A stretch of DNA of 64,000 nt from an uncultured Pantoea sp. (GTDB taxonomy: Bacteria; Pseudomonadota; Gammaproteobacteria; Enterobacterales; Enterobacteriaceae), in the NCBI GenBank assembly GCA_913778495.1, contig CAJYVD010000035.1, forward strand, positions 85,228-149,227. Reading direction: 5' to 3'. The position numbers were made by a program, and so were the translations under genes. The notes under the pieces are model-generated. The model had not been told where the DNA came from and made no database searches. It saw only the letters and a list, made by a program, of their open reading frames with translations. Below are positions 54,504 through 63,680 of this stretch, piece by piece (position 1 is the stretch's first letter; each line of letters begins with the position of its first letter).

Positions 54504-54683
54504 ATGGCCGAGCATAGAGGCGGATCAGGAAACTTCGCAGAAGACAAACAGAAAGCGTCTGAGGCAGGTAAAAAAGGTGGGCAGCACAGCAGCAGTGGCG
54601 GTGGTGGTAACTTCAAAAACGACCGCGAGAAAGCCTCAGAAGCAGGGAAAAAAGGCGGCTCCAGCAGCAATCGCGGATCCTAA
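54504..54683 (+). CDS. KGG-repeat stress-induced protein
   Basis: A 59-residue protein with two nearly identical repeats, GGSGNFAEDKQKASEAGKKGG and GGGGNFKNDREKASEAGKKGG, the Con-10/YciG/YmdF type of small basic stress protein. These are induced in stationary phase or by desiccation and are typically cytoplasmic. The start has GAGGA upstream. It is monocistronic. Confidence 0.9.
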   Translation: MAEHRGGSGNFAEDKQKASEAGKKGGQHSSSGGGGNFKNDREKASEAGKKGGSSSNRGS

Positions 54684-54845
54684 TCTGCGTCGCATACTGG
54701 TGTAACCAATGGGCAAGGACGCCCGGTTAGACGGTTATTTCAATCGACAAGTTTATTAGCTCAATTTTGCCAAGCTTTCTTTCATAAAAACCCCTTCCTG
54801 TTATTTCTCCTTTCAAATAAAAACTCACATAGACGCACAATGTAA

Positions 54846-55781
54846 CTATTTACGTTTAAACACCCAAAACGACCACGTATGATAAATAATAATGAGTGGC
54901 AATAAGATCAGCATCGCTAAAATAACCACGCGTTGCGAAACCGGGTTTGATGCCGCAGCGTCAATCGCCAGCTGTTCAGGCAGCAGCCAGGGATACAACC
55001 CGACGGCCAGCGCGGCGATGACGCTACCCATCAGCGCCAGGGTCAGCATCAACGCCATGACCATCTTTTCTCGCCACAGCGCGATCCCTTGCACCAGCAG
55101 CAATCCCGTGACGGCGCAGAGGGCAATTATCCCCGGCCAGCGCTGAGCACTGATGCGCCACAGCGTCGGTTCCAGTAAGATCACGCCCAGCAGGCACACA
55201 ATCATCACTACCCACCAAAACCCAGCGATAAGGCGCGCCCGCTCCACTATCGGCTCGCCGATACGCCAGCAGATCCAGCAGCATCCCATCAGCAGATCCA
55301 GCGCCACCAAGCCCGCGCCACACAGCACCGGCACCAGCGACGCATCCAGCACGATCCCCGCTGGCGGGCGGGAAACCAATATCTGGCCGGCAAGCCATCC
55401 CGGCAGAAATGCGGCCCCGAGCGAACTCAGCATGAACAAGCGGTCGAGCCAGCGCTGGCCGTGTTCAGCAACCTGCGCGCGGTAAGACAGCGCCAACGCG
55501 CGCGTAAACAGCAGCAGCAGGAACAAAAACAGGGGCACCATCAGACGCTGCAGCACTTCGCTATACAGCGGCGGAAACAGCGCCAACATGCCCCCCGCCA
55601 GCAGCACCAGCCAGGTTTCGTTGGCATCCCATACCGGCAGCAACGTGTGCGCCATCCATTTTCGCACCTGCGCATCGGGAAAAACGCTGAATAACATCCC
55701 TACGCCAAGATCGGTGCCATCCAGCGCGAGGTACATGAACAGGGCAAATAACAACAGCGTCGCGGAGAGATCGGCCATCAT
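54846..55781 (-). CDS. cytochrome bd-type ubiquinol oxidase subunit II (CIO-like)
   Basis: A 311-residue subunit II with about eight helices: LFMYLALDGTDLGVGMLF at the start with the conserved D-G-x-D-L-G-x-G haem region, GMLALFPPLYSEVLQRL and WDANETWLVLLAGG. It completes the oxidase with subunit I just upstream. ATG 55781 has GAGGAG in position (the adjacent ATG at 55778 also fits). No CydX-like small gene is visible beyond it. Confidence 0.92.
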   Translation of the reverse strand: MMADLSATLLLFALFMYLALDGTDLGVGMLFSVFPDAQVRKWMAHTLLPVWDANETWLVLLAGGMLALFPPLYSEVLQRLMVPLFLFLLLLFTRALALSYRAQVAEHGQRWLDRLFMLSSLGAAFLPGWLAGQILVSRPPAGIVLDASLVPVLCGAGLVALDLLMGCCWICWRIGEPIVERARLIAGFWWVVMIVCLLGVILLEPTLWRISAQRWPGIIALCAVTGLLLVQGIALWREKMVMALMLTLALMGSVIAALAVGLYPWLLPEQLAIDAAASNPVSQRVVILAMLILLPLIIIYHTWSFWVFKRK

Positions 55782-55791
55782 ATTCATCTCC

Positions 55792-57162
55792 TCATGCCGG
55801 CGTTCGCACCGATTCTGCCACCAGCTCTGCATCCGCAGCGGGCAGCGGCGCGCTAAAATGGCGCAGCAGGAAGCGCAGGCCGAACAGAAAACTCATGCCG
55901 TAAATCAGAATCACGCTAACAAAGATGCTCAACGTGGCAGTGAGCGACAGCGGCGAGAGGCTGTCCGCCGTGCGCAGGATGCCGTACACCGTCCAGGGCT
56001 GGCGGCCCATCTCCGTCACAATCCAGCCGGACAGTAAAGCAATAAAGCCGAGCGGCGACATCCAACTCAGCAGGGCCAACGTGCGCGGCGAGGTAAACAG
56101 GCGTCCGCGCCAGCGCTGCACATTCGCAATCAGACTGCCCGCCAGCAGCAGTAGCCCTATTCCCACCATCAGGCGAAAGGCGAAAAACACCGGCAGCACT
56201 GGCGGTAACGCTGCGGCGGGAAACGCACTCAAACTTTTTATGTGGCCGCTGAGGTTGTGGCGTAAATAGAGCGATGCTATCTGCGGTACAGCCACTTCAT
56301 ACTCGTTACGCTGTAACGACTGGTTGGGAATGGCGAACAGCCGCAGCGGCTCGCCCTCTCCCGCAGGCGGTGAATGCCAGCTTCCCTCAATGGCAGCGAG
56401 CTTAGCGGGTTGATAATCTCGCGTATTTTCACCGTGCAAATCGCCTATCAGGATCTGCAGCGGCAAGGCCACCAGCGTCACGGTAATGGCGCTACGCAGC
56501 ATTAATCGTGATGCGCCCTCTTGCCGCTTGCGCCGCAGTCGCCACGCGGCAACACCGCCCAGCAGCACCGCCACGCTGATCAGCGATGCCAGCAGCATAT
56601 GCGCTAATCGCCAGCCAAATGATGGGGCCGCAATCAAACTCAGGGCGCGATTAGGCACAATTTGCCCGCCGTCGGTAAAGTGAAAATCGACCGGCGTTTG
56701 CATCCACGAATTGGCGGCCAGAATCCAAAAGGCGCTGATTATCGCTCCCAGTGCCACGCAGCAGGTCACGGTAAAATGCACTTTCGGGCTGATGCGCCCC
56801 ATGCCAAACAGCATGACGCCGGTCAATGCGGACTCAAGGAAAAAAGCAATCAGCACTTCATACAGCATCAGCGGGCCGATAAAGCCGCCCGCCACGCGCG
56901 ACAGCCCGGCCCAGTGCGTACCGAACTGAAACTCCATCACCACGCCGGAAACCGTGCCGATGGCCACCGTCAGCGCAAAGACCTTAAGCCAAAAATGCAG
57001 CGCTTGCCGTGCTGCGGCGCGCTTACCCCACAGCCAGCGCGCTTCAAACCACACTAAAAACGGCGCCAGCCCCAGCGTTAACGCCGCGAGCGTAATATGC
57101 ATGCCCATGGTGAGCGCAAATTGTGCTCGCGCAATCAGCAATACCCACTCTTGCTCATTCAC
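55792..57162 (-). CDS. cytochrome bd-type ubiquinol oxidase subunit I (CIO-like)
   Basis: A 456-residue subunit I that oxidises quinol and reduces O2. The haem-ligand His is near residue 22 in LTMGMHITLAALTLG, and EFQFGTHWAGLSRVAGGFIGP and LQILIGDLHGENTRDYQP carry other conserved residues. The quinol (Q) loop is short, as in cyanide-insensitive CIO oxidases. The GTG start at 57162 overlaps the DUF1641 gene by 8 bp, placing the oxidase in an operon with formate dehydrogenase. Confidence 0.92.
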   Translation of the reverse strand: MNEQEWVLLIARAQFALTMGMHITLAALTLGLAPFLVWFEARWLWGKRAAARQALHFWLKVFALTVAIGTVSGVVMEFQFGTHWAGLSRVAGGFIGPLMLYEVLIAFFLESALTGVMLFGMGRISPKVHFTVTCCVALGAIISAFWILAANSWMQTPVDFHFTDGGQIVPNRALSLIAAPSFGWRLAHMLLASLISVAVLLGGVAAWRLRRKRQEGASRLMLRSAITVTLVALPLQILIGDLHGENTRDYQPAKLAAIEGSWHSPPAGEGEPLRLFAIPNQSLQRNEYEVAVPQIASLYLRHNLSGHIKSLSAFPAAALPPVLPVFFAFRLMVGIGLLLLAGSLIANVQRWRGRLFTSPRTLALLSWMSPLGFIALLSGWIVTEMGRQPWTVYGILRTADSLSPLSLTATLSIFVSVILIYGMSFLFGLRFLLRHFSAPLPAADAELVAESVRTPA

Positions 57163-57640
57163 GGGTGGGCTTACCGCTATAGCGGGTGATGGGCTTTTCT
57201 TCCTCGCGCTGCATTTCCTGCGCGAACGTCTCCAGCCCGGCGAGCAGCGGGCGCACCGCCTGCCAGAGCGACTCATCATTCAGCAGTTTCATTATGCCGC
57301 TCAGGCCGGGTGCCGTTTTCTGCTGCTGCGCGGCCTCGCTGGCCGGTTTGATCGCCATCAGCGCTTCTCGCATCGCCAGCAGAATATGGTTAAACCGCGC
57401 GGGAGGAATGGTGCTCAGCATCATAAACAGCAGCGAGAGATTCTGCGCCGCATTCTGGCTGCCGGGACGATTCAAGCCAGCGGCAATGATTTTTCCGATG
57501 TCGTTATTAGCTTTGACCACGTCATTGGCCAGCCGCAAAAAACCGTGTTGATGCAGGCTTTCCAGCAGCGTGTTGAGCGCCTCGTGGGCGCTGGGTTCGG
57601 TGGGCGTTGGCGTAGGTTGATACTCTAAAGGTTCAGCCAT
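57155..57640 (-). CDS. DUF1641 subunit of formate dehydrogenase (ForE-like)
   Basis: A 161-residue DUF1641 protein (LLESLHQHGFLRLANDVVKAN, RFNHILLAMREALMAIK, GIMKLLNDESLWQAVRPLLAGL). In Bacillus the equivalent gene (YrhD/YjgD, now ForE) sits beside a formate dehydrogenase catalytic subunit and is required for its activity. It starts one base into the forC stop (TAATG) and runs into the bd oxidase subunit I start. Confidence 0.88.
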   Translation of the reverse strand: MAEPLEYQPTPTPTEPSAHEALNTLLESLHQHGFLRLANDVVKANNDIGKIIAAGLNRPGSQNAAQNLSLLFMMLSTIPPARFNHILLAMREALMAIKPASEAAQQQKTAPGLSGIMKLLNDESLWQAVRPLLAGLETFAQEMQREEEKPITRYSGKPTRE

Positions 57641-60612
57641 TAGCTCTTCTCCGGTGTCGTCACGTGTTCGGGCGGCAAGCGGTACTCCGGCTGCTGCCAC
57701 TTTTGTTCAATCGGCAGGTGGTCCAGCGGCGTACGCTGGCCGTGGCGGAAGTTGTGCTGCGGCAGCGGATCGGGCTGCGGCGCATGCTCCCATTTGCGCA
57801 TTTTGACGGCGATCTCTTTGTATGCGGGCGTATTGACGTCCGGATCGTGATGATCGCCGGTCAGGCTATTTACGCCTGATCGCCCGTGGTGGATGGGAAT
57901 AAATAACCCGTTACCCGCCACGCGCTCGGTTACGACCACCGGTACCTGTAGCGTGCCGCGCCGCGATTCCAGCTCAACCCACTCTCCGGTTGTGAGTGAG
58001 CGCTGCTGCGCCAACGCCGGAGAAATTTCCACAAACCAGTTGGGCGAGAGCGACATCATGCGCCCGCCCTGTCCGGTTTGATTGGTGCTCTGGAAGTGCT
58101 CCAGCATGCGGCCATTATTGAGCATCAAATCAAACTCGGCGTCTGCCTGCTCCAGCGGCGCGCGCCATTCCAGCGGATAGAGCCGCGCTTTACCATCAGG
58201 AAAGGCAAAGCGTTCGGTGTACAGCAGCGGCGTGCTGCTGCCGTCGGCGTTGACCGGCCAAATTTGCGACTGCCATCCCACCAACCTTTCGTAGCTAACG
58301 CCAGCAAACAGCGTGGCGATGCCTGCGGCCTCCGCCATGATCGCGCCGGGATTGGGATAAGACCACGGATGCCCTAAGCGGGCGGCGAGGTCGCGTAAAA
58401 TTTGCCAGTCCGGGCGGCTGTCACCCAGCGGCGCCATTGCCGGTGAGAAGTGCTGGATACGCCGCTCGGTATTGACGTAGGTGCCCTCTTTTTCCAGATT
58501 CGGACAGCCCGGCAGTACCACGTCCGCATACTGCGCGGTGTGGCTCATGAAAATGTCCTGTACCACCATAAAATCGAGATTACTGAACGCTTCATGGACT
58601 TTGCTGGCATCAGCGTCGGAAAAAGCGGTATCTTCGCCGATTATGTACATGGCCCGCACTTTTTTCTCATCGGCGTGCTGCACCATTAAAAAGTTATCCA
58701 GGCCGGGCTCCGCTGAGAGCGCATCGGCGTCGACGCCCCACGCCTTTGCCCACTTAGCACGCATCTGCGGGTCGCTGACCTTTTCATAACCGGGGTAAAC
58801 ATTGCTCAGACAGCCGAAATCACTGGCGCCTTGCACGTTATTGTGGCCGCGCATGGGATAGCCGCCAGTGCCAGGTCGGCCATAGTTTCCGGTGACCAGA
58901 AGCAAATTAGAGAGCGCGGTGCTGGTATCCGCGCCGTGACTGTGCTGGGTGATCCCCATCGCCCACAAGATGCAGGCACTCTCTGCGCGGCCAATCATCT
59001 CGGCCGCCTCGGTGAGCGCCGCCACCGAAAGCCCGGTGATCTCACTGGCATATTCAAGGGTGAACGGTGCCAGCGATGCGCGATATTCATCTACCTGATT
59101 CACGCGCTGCGCCAAAAAGGTTTCATCGGCATAGCCATGATCAAACATGTACTTGCTCATTGCCGAGGCCCACACCAGGTCGCTGCCCGGCGCGATACGC
59201 AAGTAGGTGTCGGCGCGCTCGGCCATTTCATGACGGCGCGGATCGACAACCAGCAACTTCTGGCCGCGATGTTTCAGGCTCTGCTTGATGTGTGAGGCGA
59301 AAACCGGATGATTTTCCGCGAGATTACTGCCGACCAGTACGATCAGCGCCGTCTGCTGCAAATCGCGCAGCGTACCGGCGTCGCCGCCGTAGCCTACCGT
59401 GCGAAACAGGCCTTCGGTAGCCGGGTTCTGGCAATAGCGCGAAGAATTATCGACGTTATTGGTGCCAAAAATCAGGCGCGCGATTTTTTGCGTCAGGTAC
59501 GCTTCTTCATTACTGGCTTTGCTGGAGCCAATAAATCCGATGGCATCGCCGCCGTAGTTCCGCTCTACCGTGCGCAATCCCTCTGCCACGCGGGCCAGCG
59601 CCTCGTCCCAGCTGGCCGGACGAAAGCGCCCATCTTCGCGGATGAGCGGCGTGGTGAGCCGATTGGGGCTGTTAATGAAATCCCAGCCAAACTTACCTTT
59701 GATACAGGTTGAGATGCCATTGACTGGCGCATCGGCGACGGGCTGAATTTTCAGGATGTGGCGATCGCGCGTCCACACCTCAAAGCTGCAACCCACGCCG
59801 CAATAGGTACAGACGGTCTTGGTTTTTGCGATCTCCACCTTACGCAGCGCGTCATCAATCAGGGAGATACCGGTAATGGGCTCCATGCCGATGCTGTCTT
59901 CCATGCTTTTAACGAAATCGATCAGCGGACGCTTTAGATCGTCATCCATGTTGGTAAACGGCCCCGCGTTGGGCTGCATGGTTTTTTCCAGCAGCGCATT
60001 GCACGGGCAGACCGTGACGCAGTGCCCGCAGCTTACGCAGCTCGAACCGGCGATTTGCGTCCCGCCATCCCACAAAACCCGTGGATGATCGGCACTGTAA
60101 TCAATGGAGAGAGTTTCGTTGACTTCAACGTTTTGACACGCTTCCACGCAGCGCCCGCAGAGGATGCACTGATCGGGATCGTAGGTGTAAAACGGATTGC
60201 TGTGGTCTTTGCTATCGGGTTTGCGCGCGTAGGGATAATACTGAATGGGGATATGCATATCCGCGACGGTATTGTGCAACGTACAGTCGCCGGTATTGTG
60301 CTCGCAAACGGTACAGTAAAGCTCATGGCGATTGAGGATTCTGTCCATTCCCTCCTGCTGCGCCGCTTGCAGCACCGCACTCTGACTTACAATCTGCATG
60401 CCCTCTGCGCTGCGTAAAGTGCAGCCTCTCATTTGTTCGCCGTCCACCTCTACCCAACAAACATCACAGCTTTGCAGCGGCGCAAGCGAAGGGTGGTAAC
60501 AGACGTGCGGCAGCGTTTTTCCTTGGGCTTGAAGAAAATCGATTAACGGTTGATTGGCTAATCCCGTTAGGCGTTCGCCATTAAATAAAAGCGTGCAGGT
60601 TGCTTCGCTCAT
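57640..60612 (-). CDS. formate dehydrogenase catalytic subunit (ForC/FdhA type)
   Basis: A 990-residue molybdopterin oxidoreductase with an N-terminal [2Fe-2S] domain (about 1-80, CDVCWVE), four [4Fe-4S] binding regions (CILCGRCVEACQ, CVSCGHCVTVC, CTYCGVGCSF) and a Mo-bisPGD domain. The active site is RYCQNP: Cys ligand followed by Gln where FdhF-type enzymes have His. That C-Q pair marks the Bacillus ForC-like branch (YrhE/YjgC). It likely oxidises formate and passes electrons toward the membrane. It is the first gene of the operon, and ATG 60612 has AGAGG. Confidence 0.92.
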   Translation of the reverse strand: MSEATCTLLFNGERLTGLANQPLIDFLQAQGKTLPHVCYHPSLAPLQSCDVCWVEVDGEQMRGCTLRSAEGMQIVSQSAVLQAAQQEGMDRILNRHELYCTVCEHNTGDCTLHNTVADMHIPIQYYPYARKPDSKDHSNPFYTYDPDQCILCGRCVEACQNVEVNETLSIDYSADHPRVLWDGGTQIAGSSCVSCGHCVTVCPCNALLEKTMQPNAGPFTNMDDDLKRPLIDFVKSMEDSIGMEPITGISLIDDALRKVEIAKTKTVCTYCGVGCSFEVWTRDRHILKIQPVADAPVNGISTCIKGKFGWDFINSPNRLTTPLIREDGRFRPASWDEALARVAEGLRTVERNYGGDAIGFIGSSKASNEEAYLTQKIARLIFGTNNVDNSSRYCQNPATEGLFRTVGYGGDAGTLRDLQQTALIVLVGSNLAENHPVFASHIKQSLKHRGQKLLVVDPRRHEMAERADTYLRIAPGSDLVWASAMSKYMFDHGYADETFLAQRVNQVDEYRASLAPFTLEYASEITGLSVAALTEAAEMIGRAESACILWAMGITQHSHGADTSTALSNLLLVTGNYGRPGTGGYPMRGHNNVQGASDFGCLSNVYPGYEKVSDPQMRAKWAKAWGVDADALSAEPGLDNFLMVQHADEKKVRAMYIIGEDTAFSDADASKVHEAFSNLDFMVVQDIFMSHTAQYADVVLPGCPNLEKEGTYVNTERRIQHFSPAMAPLGDSRPDWQILRDLAARLGHPWSYPNPGAIMAEAAGIATLFAGVSYERLVGWQSQIWPVNADGSSTPLLYTERFAFPDGKARLYPLEWRAPLEQADAEFDLMLNNGRMLEHFQSTNQTGQGGRMMSLSPNWFVEISPALAQQRSLTTGEWVELESRRGTLQVPVVVTERVAGNGLFIPIHHGRSGVNSLTGDHHDPDVNTPAYKEIAVKMRKWEHAPQPDPLPQHNFRHGQRTPLDHLPIEQKWQQPEYRLPPEHVTTPEKS

Positions 60613-60898
60613 TGATTGCCTCTTGGACGACACGTCATATTATTTTCTTTAGAAAAAAGCTGGATTCTTCGCATTATGCATTCAGCGTAGGCGTTATTTT
60701 TCGCCTTGCAACGCTGGCGTCACGCTTAATTAAGCCACCTATTTCTTTCTCGCGAAAATAATCATCCACTTACTGACTTTGTAACTAAAAATATTTCCGT
60801 CTCGCTTATAAAAAGATCGTTTGCACATTTTTTGACGTGACAAACGTCACATCTCTGCCAGGCTTAATTTACTCGTTCCACTGTATAAGGAGATAAGC

Positions 60899-61792
60899 AT
60901 GTCCTCATTTACCAATAAAACCCTGATCACCCAGGAATACGCGAAGCCTCCTTTTAAAAAACAGCTTCAGCCTATTCCTGGCTTAGCAAGCAAAATGGAA
61001 CCGCGCCCCGATCACGGTGAAACTAGCTATCGCGGCACAGGCCGCCTCACAGGCCGTAAAGCCCTTATCACCGGCGGCGACTCCGGCATTGGACGCGCCG
61101 TGGCCATCGCTTACGCCCGTGAAGGCGCTGACGTTGCCATCAATTACCTGCCGGATGAAGAGCCGGATGCCGCAGAGGTGGTCAAATTAATCGAAGCGGA
61201 AGGACGTAAAGCCGTTGCCATCCCCGGCGATATTCGCAGCGAATCTTTCTGTCAGCAGTTAGTGAAAGAAGCCGCTGAGAAATTAGACGGCCTGGATATT
61301 CTGGTGAATAATGCGGGTCGCCAGCAATTTAACGAATCCATTCTTACGCTCTCTACAGAAGATTTTGACGCCACATTTAAGACCAACGTTTACGCGATGT
61401 TTTGGATAACCAAAGCGGCGCTGGAATATCTGCCAGACGGCGCGTCTATTATTAATACTTCTTCGGTACAGGCTTATGAACCCAGCCCTGTTCTGTTGGA
61501 TTACGCGCAAACGAAAGCGTCTATTGCGGCCTTTACTAAAGCGCTGGCGAAACAGCTGGGTGAACGTCAAATCCGCGTGAACGCCGTTGCACCGGGTCCA
61601 TACTGGACGCCGCTGCAAATTTGCGGTGGTCAGCCTCAGGAGAAAGTGGAGCAGTTTGGTGCGACGGCCCCACTGGGCCGTCCAGGACAGCCCGCTGAGA
61701 TTGCGCCGCTCTATGTGACCTTTGCTGAGACCACCAATAGCTTCACTTCGGGCCAGGTTTGGTGTTCCGATGGCGGTACCGGCACGGTATAA
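60899..61792 (+). CDS. SDR oxidoreductase of the YghA type
   Basis: A 297-residue classical SDR: TGGDSGIGRAVAIAYAREGADVAINY nucleotide site, NNAGRQ, catalytic Ser in TSSVQAYEPSPVL, Tyr-x3-Lys in YAQTKAS. Extended N-terminal segment (about 45 residues, KPPFKKQLQPIPGLASKM) is typical of YghA-like enzymes, which reduce aldehydes or are stress-induced. The ATG follows AAGGAGATAAGC. It is divergent from the formate dehydrogenase operon. Confidence 0.93.
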   Translation: MSSFTNKTLITQEYAKPPFKKQLQPIPGLASKMEPRPDHGETSYRGTGRLTGRKALITGGDSGIGRAVAIAYAREGADVAINYLPDEEPDAAEVVKLIEAEGRKAVAIPGDIRSESFCQQLVKEAAEKLDGLDILVNNAGRQQFNESILTLSTEDFDATFKTNVYAMFWITKAALEYLPDGASIINTSSVQAYEPSPVLLDYAQTKASIAAFTKALAKQLGERQIRVNAVAPGPYWTPLQICGGQPQEKVEQFGATAPLGRPGQPAEIAPLYVTFAETTNSFTSGQVWCSDGGTGTV

Positions 61793-61810
61793 CGCCGCTT
61801 GCCCTCTTGC

Positions 61811-61846
61811 GTGGCCGCCTCCGGGCGGCCACGTGTCGTTTTGCTG
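61811..61846 (+). terminator. terminator after the SDR gene
   Basis: GTGGCCGCC-TCC-GGGCGGCCAC hairpin followed by GTGTCGTTTT. Confidence 0.75.
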
Positions 61847-61859
61847 ACAGGGATGACGC

Positions 61860-63680
61860 ATGAATAACCAGACACTTCAATCACCTATGCGCGAAAACGG
61901 TTTTGCCCGTTTAGGTGACTACGCGGCCATCGGCGAAGGCCGCTCGGTCGCCCTGATTGCACCTGACGGGGCCATTGATTGGTGGTGCGCACCCAATCTC
62001 GACTCGCCACCGCTGTTTGACCGCCTGCTCGACCCCGCCATTGGCGGCTTCTTTCAAATCGAACCCACACAGCCCTACCAAACCGAACGCGCTTACCGCG
62101 CCGAGAGCAATGTGCTGGAAACGCGCTTTATTACCCAGCAAGGTAGCGTATTACTGACGGAATCACTCAACAGTACGCTGGCGGGTCGCCTGCCGTGGAG
62201 CGAACTGGCGCGGCGCGTGGAGGGATTGGACGGCGAAGTCGAACTCTGTTTGACGCTGCGATTTGGCACGCTGGCAGAGACCTGCTCGCCCTGGTGCGAT
62301 CCTACCGAGCAGGGCAACGTGTGGCATATTGCCGATCTGATGGCCATGCTCCGCACCAGCGACGATTGGCATATCGTGGAGCAAGATGACGAGCGCATTC
62401 GCGCCATATTGCGCGTCACGGCGAAGCAGCGATCGCTGGCAGCGCTGCTGGTAACAGAGCGCGAACCTCTTGCGGTACCCGATCTTGCGGCGATTGACAG
62501 CCGTATTGAAACCAGCCACATCGCGTGGCAAGACTGGGCGCAAAGTCTGAGTTACCAAGGACGGTACGCCGACCACGTGCACCGTTCGGCGCTGTCGCTG
62601 AAGTTTCTCTGGTACTCGCCCACGGGTGCCCTGGCGGCGGCGGCCACCACGTCATTGCCTGAGGGCATTGGCGGCGAAAAAAACTACGATTATCGCTATG
62701 CATGGGTGCGCGACGCCTGTTTGATCATCAAATCCTTTGTCTATTTGGGCGCGCTGGAAGACTGTAAAGCGGCATTTTCCTGGCTCTCTAAAACCATTAT
62801 TCGTCACGGCACCGCGCTGCGCGCCTGTTATACGCTGGAGGGCGGAACTGTTCCCGCCGAACGCTATCCCGCGCTACGTGGCTATCACTATTCACAACCC
62901 GTGCGCGTGGGCAATAACGCCCGCGATCAGGTGCAACTGAGTATGTACGGCGACATGCTGGCAACCGCCGAACTGTTTATCCGCGCCGGTCATATCCTCG
63001 ATCTTTCCACGTCACGCATGCTTGGACAGTTGGCCAATCACTGCGCGGACACGTGGCGACAAAAAGACAGCGGCATCTGGGAATTGCCGGAGCAGCAGCA
63101 CTATACCCACTCAAAGATGGCCTGCTGGCTGGCGCTCGATCGCGCCGTGGCGCTGGCGGAAGCACGCCATATCGAACCCACGTGGTTAGATCGTTGGCAG
63201 CGCGAGCGTGAGCGCATTCGCGACTGGATCGAGGCACACTGCTGGAGTGATGAGCATCAGGCCTATCTTTTTTATCCCGACAGCGAGGGTGCGTTAGACG
63301 CCTCACTGGCGTTGATGCATCGCTATGGCAACGCGGTGAATAAATCGCGCATGCACGCCACCTATCGCGCCATCCGCGAGACGTTGGGCCACGGTAGCCC
63401 CATGGTGTATCGCTATAGCGGCGTCGAGCAGGAAGAGAGCACGTTTATCGCCTGCGCGTTTTGGCTGGTAGAGGCGCATGCCGCCCTCGGCGAGCACGCA
63501 CAGGCTGAAGCGGCGATGGATGAGATTCTCGATAAACTCTGTCAGCGCGGCAACGTTGAGACATTCAACGAGATGTTTGATGTTCGCAGCAACGAGTGGC
63601 GCGGCAATATGCCGCAGGGGTTGAGCCATTTGGCATTGATCTGTGCAGCTCAAGCCATCAGTGAGGTGGGGGAAACCTGA
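61860..63680 (+). CDS. glycoside hydrolase family 15 protein
   Basis: A 606-residue GH15 (glucoamylase/trehalase-like) enzyme: N-terminal domain (about 1-250) with GDYAAIGEGRSVALIAPDGAIDWWCAPNLDSPPLFDRLLD, catalytic alpha6/alpha6 barrel (about 260-600) with NYDYRYAWVRDACLIIKSF and MACWLALDRAVALAEARHI. A conserved Glu near EQEESTFIACAFWLVEA could be a catalytic base. No signal peptide, so it acts in the cytoplasm, plausibly on trehalose or an oligosaccharide. The start follows AGGGATGACGC. Confidence 0.93.
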   Translation: MNNQTLQSPMRENGFARLGDYAAIGEGRSVALIAPDGAIDWWCAPNLDSPPLFDRLLDPAIGGFFQIEPTQPYQTERAYRAESNVLETRFITQQGSVLLTESLNSTLAGRLPWSELARRVEGLDGEVELCLTLRFGTLAETCSPWCDPTEQGNVWHIADLMAMLRTSDDWHIVEQDDERIRAILRVTAKQRSLAALLVTEREPLAVPDLAAIDSRIETSHIAWQDWAQSLSYQGRYADHVHRSALSLKFLWYSPTGALAAAATTSLPEGIGGEKNYDYRYAWVRDACLIIKSFVYLGALEDCKAAFSWLSKTIIRHGTALRACYTLEGGTVPAERYPALRGYHYSQPVRVGNNARDQVQLSMYGDMLATAELFIRAGHILDLSTSRMLGQLANHCADTWRQKDSGIWELPEQQHYTHSKMACWLALDRAVALAEARHIEPTWLDRWQRERERIRDWIEAHCWSDEHQAYLFYPDSEGALDASLALMHRYGNAVNKSRMHATYRAIRETLGHGSPMVYRYSGVEQEESTFIACAFWLVEAHAALGEHAQAEAAMDEILDKLCQRGNVETFNEMFDVRSNEWRGNMPQGLSHLALICAAQAISEVGET

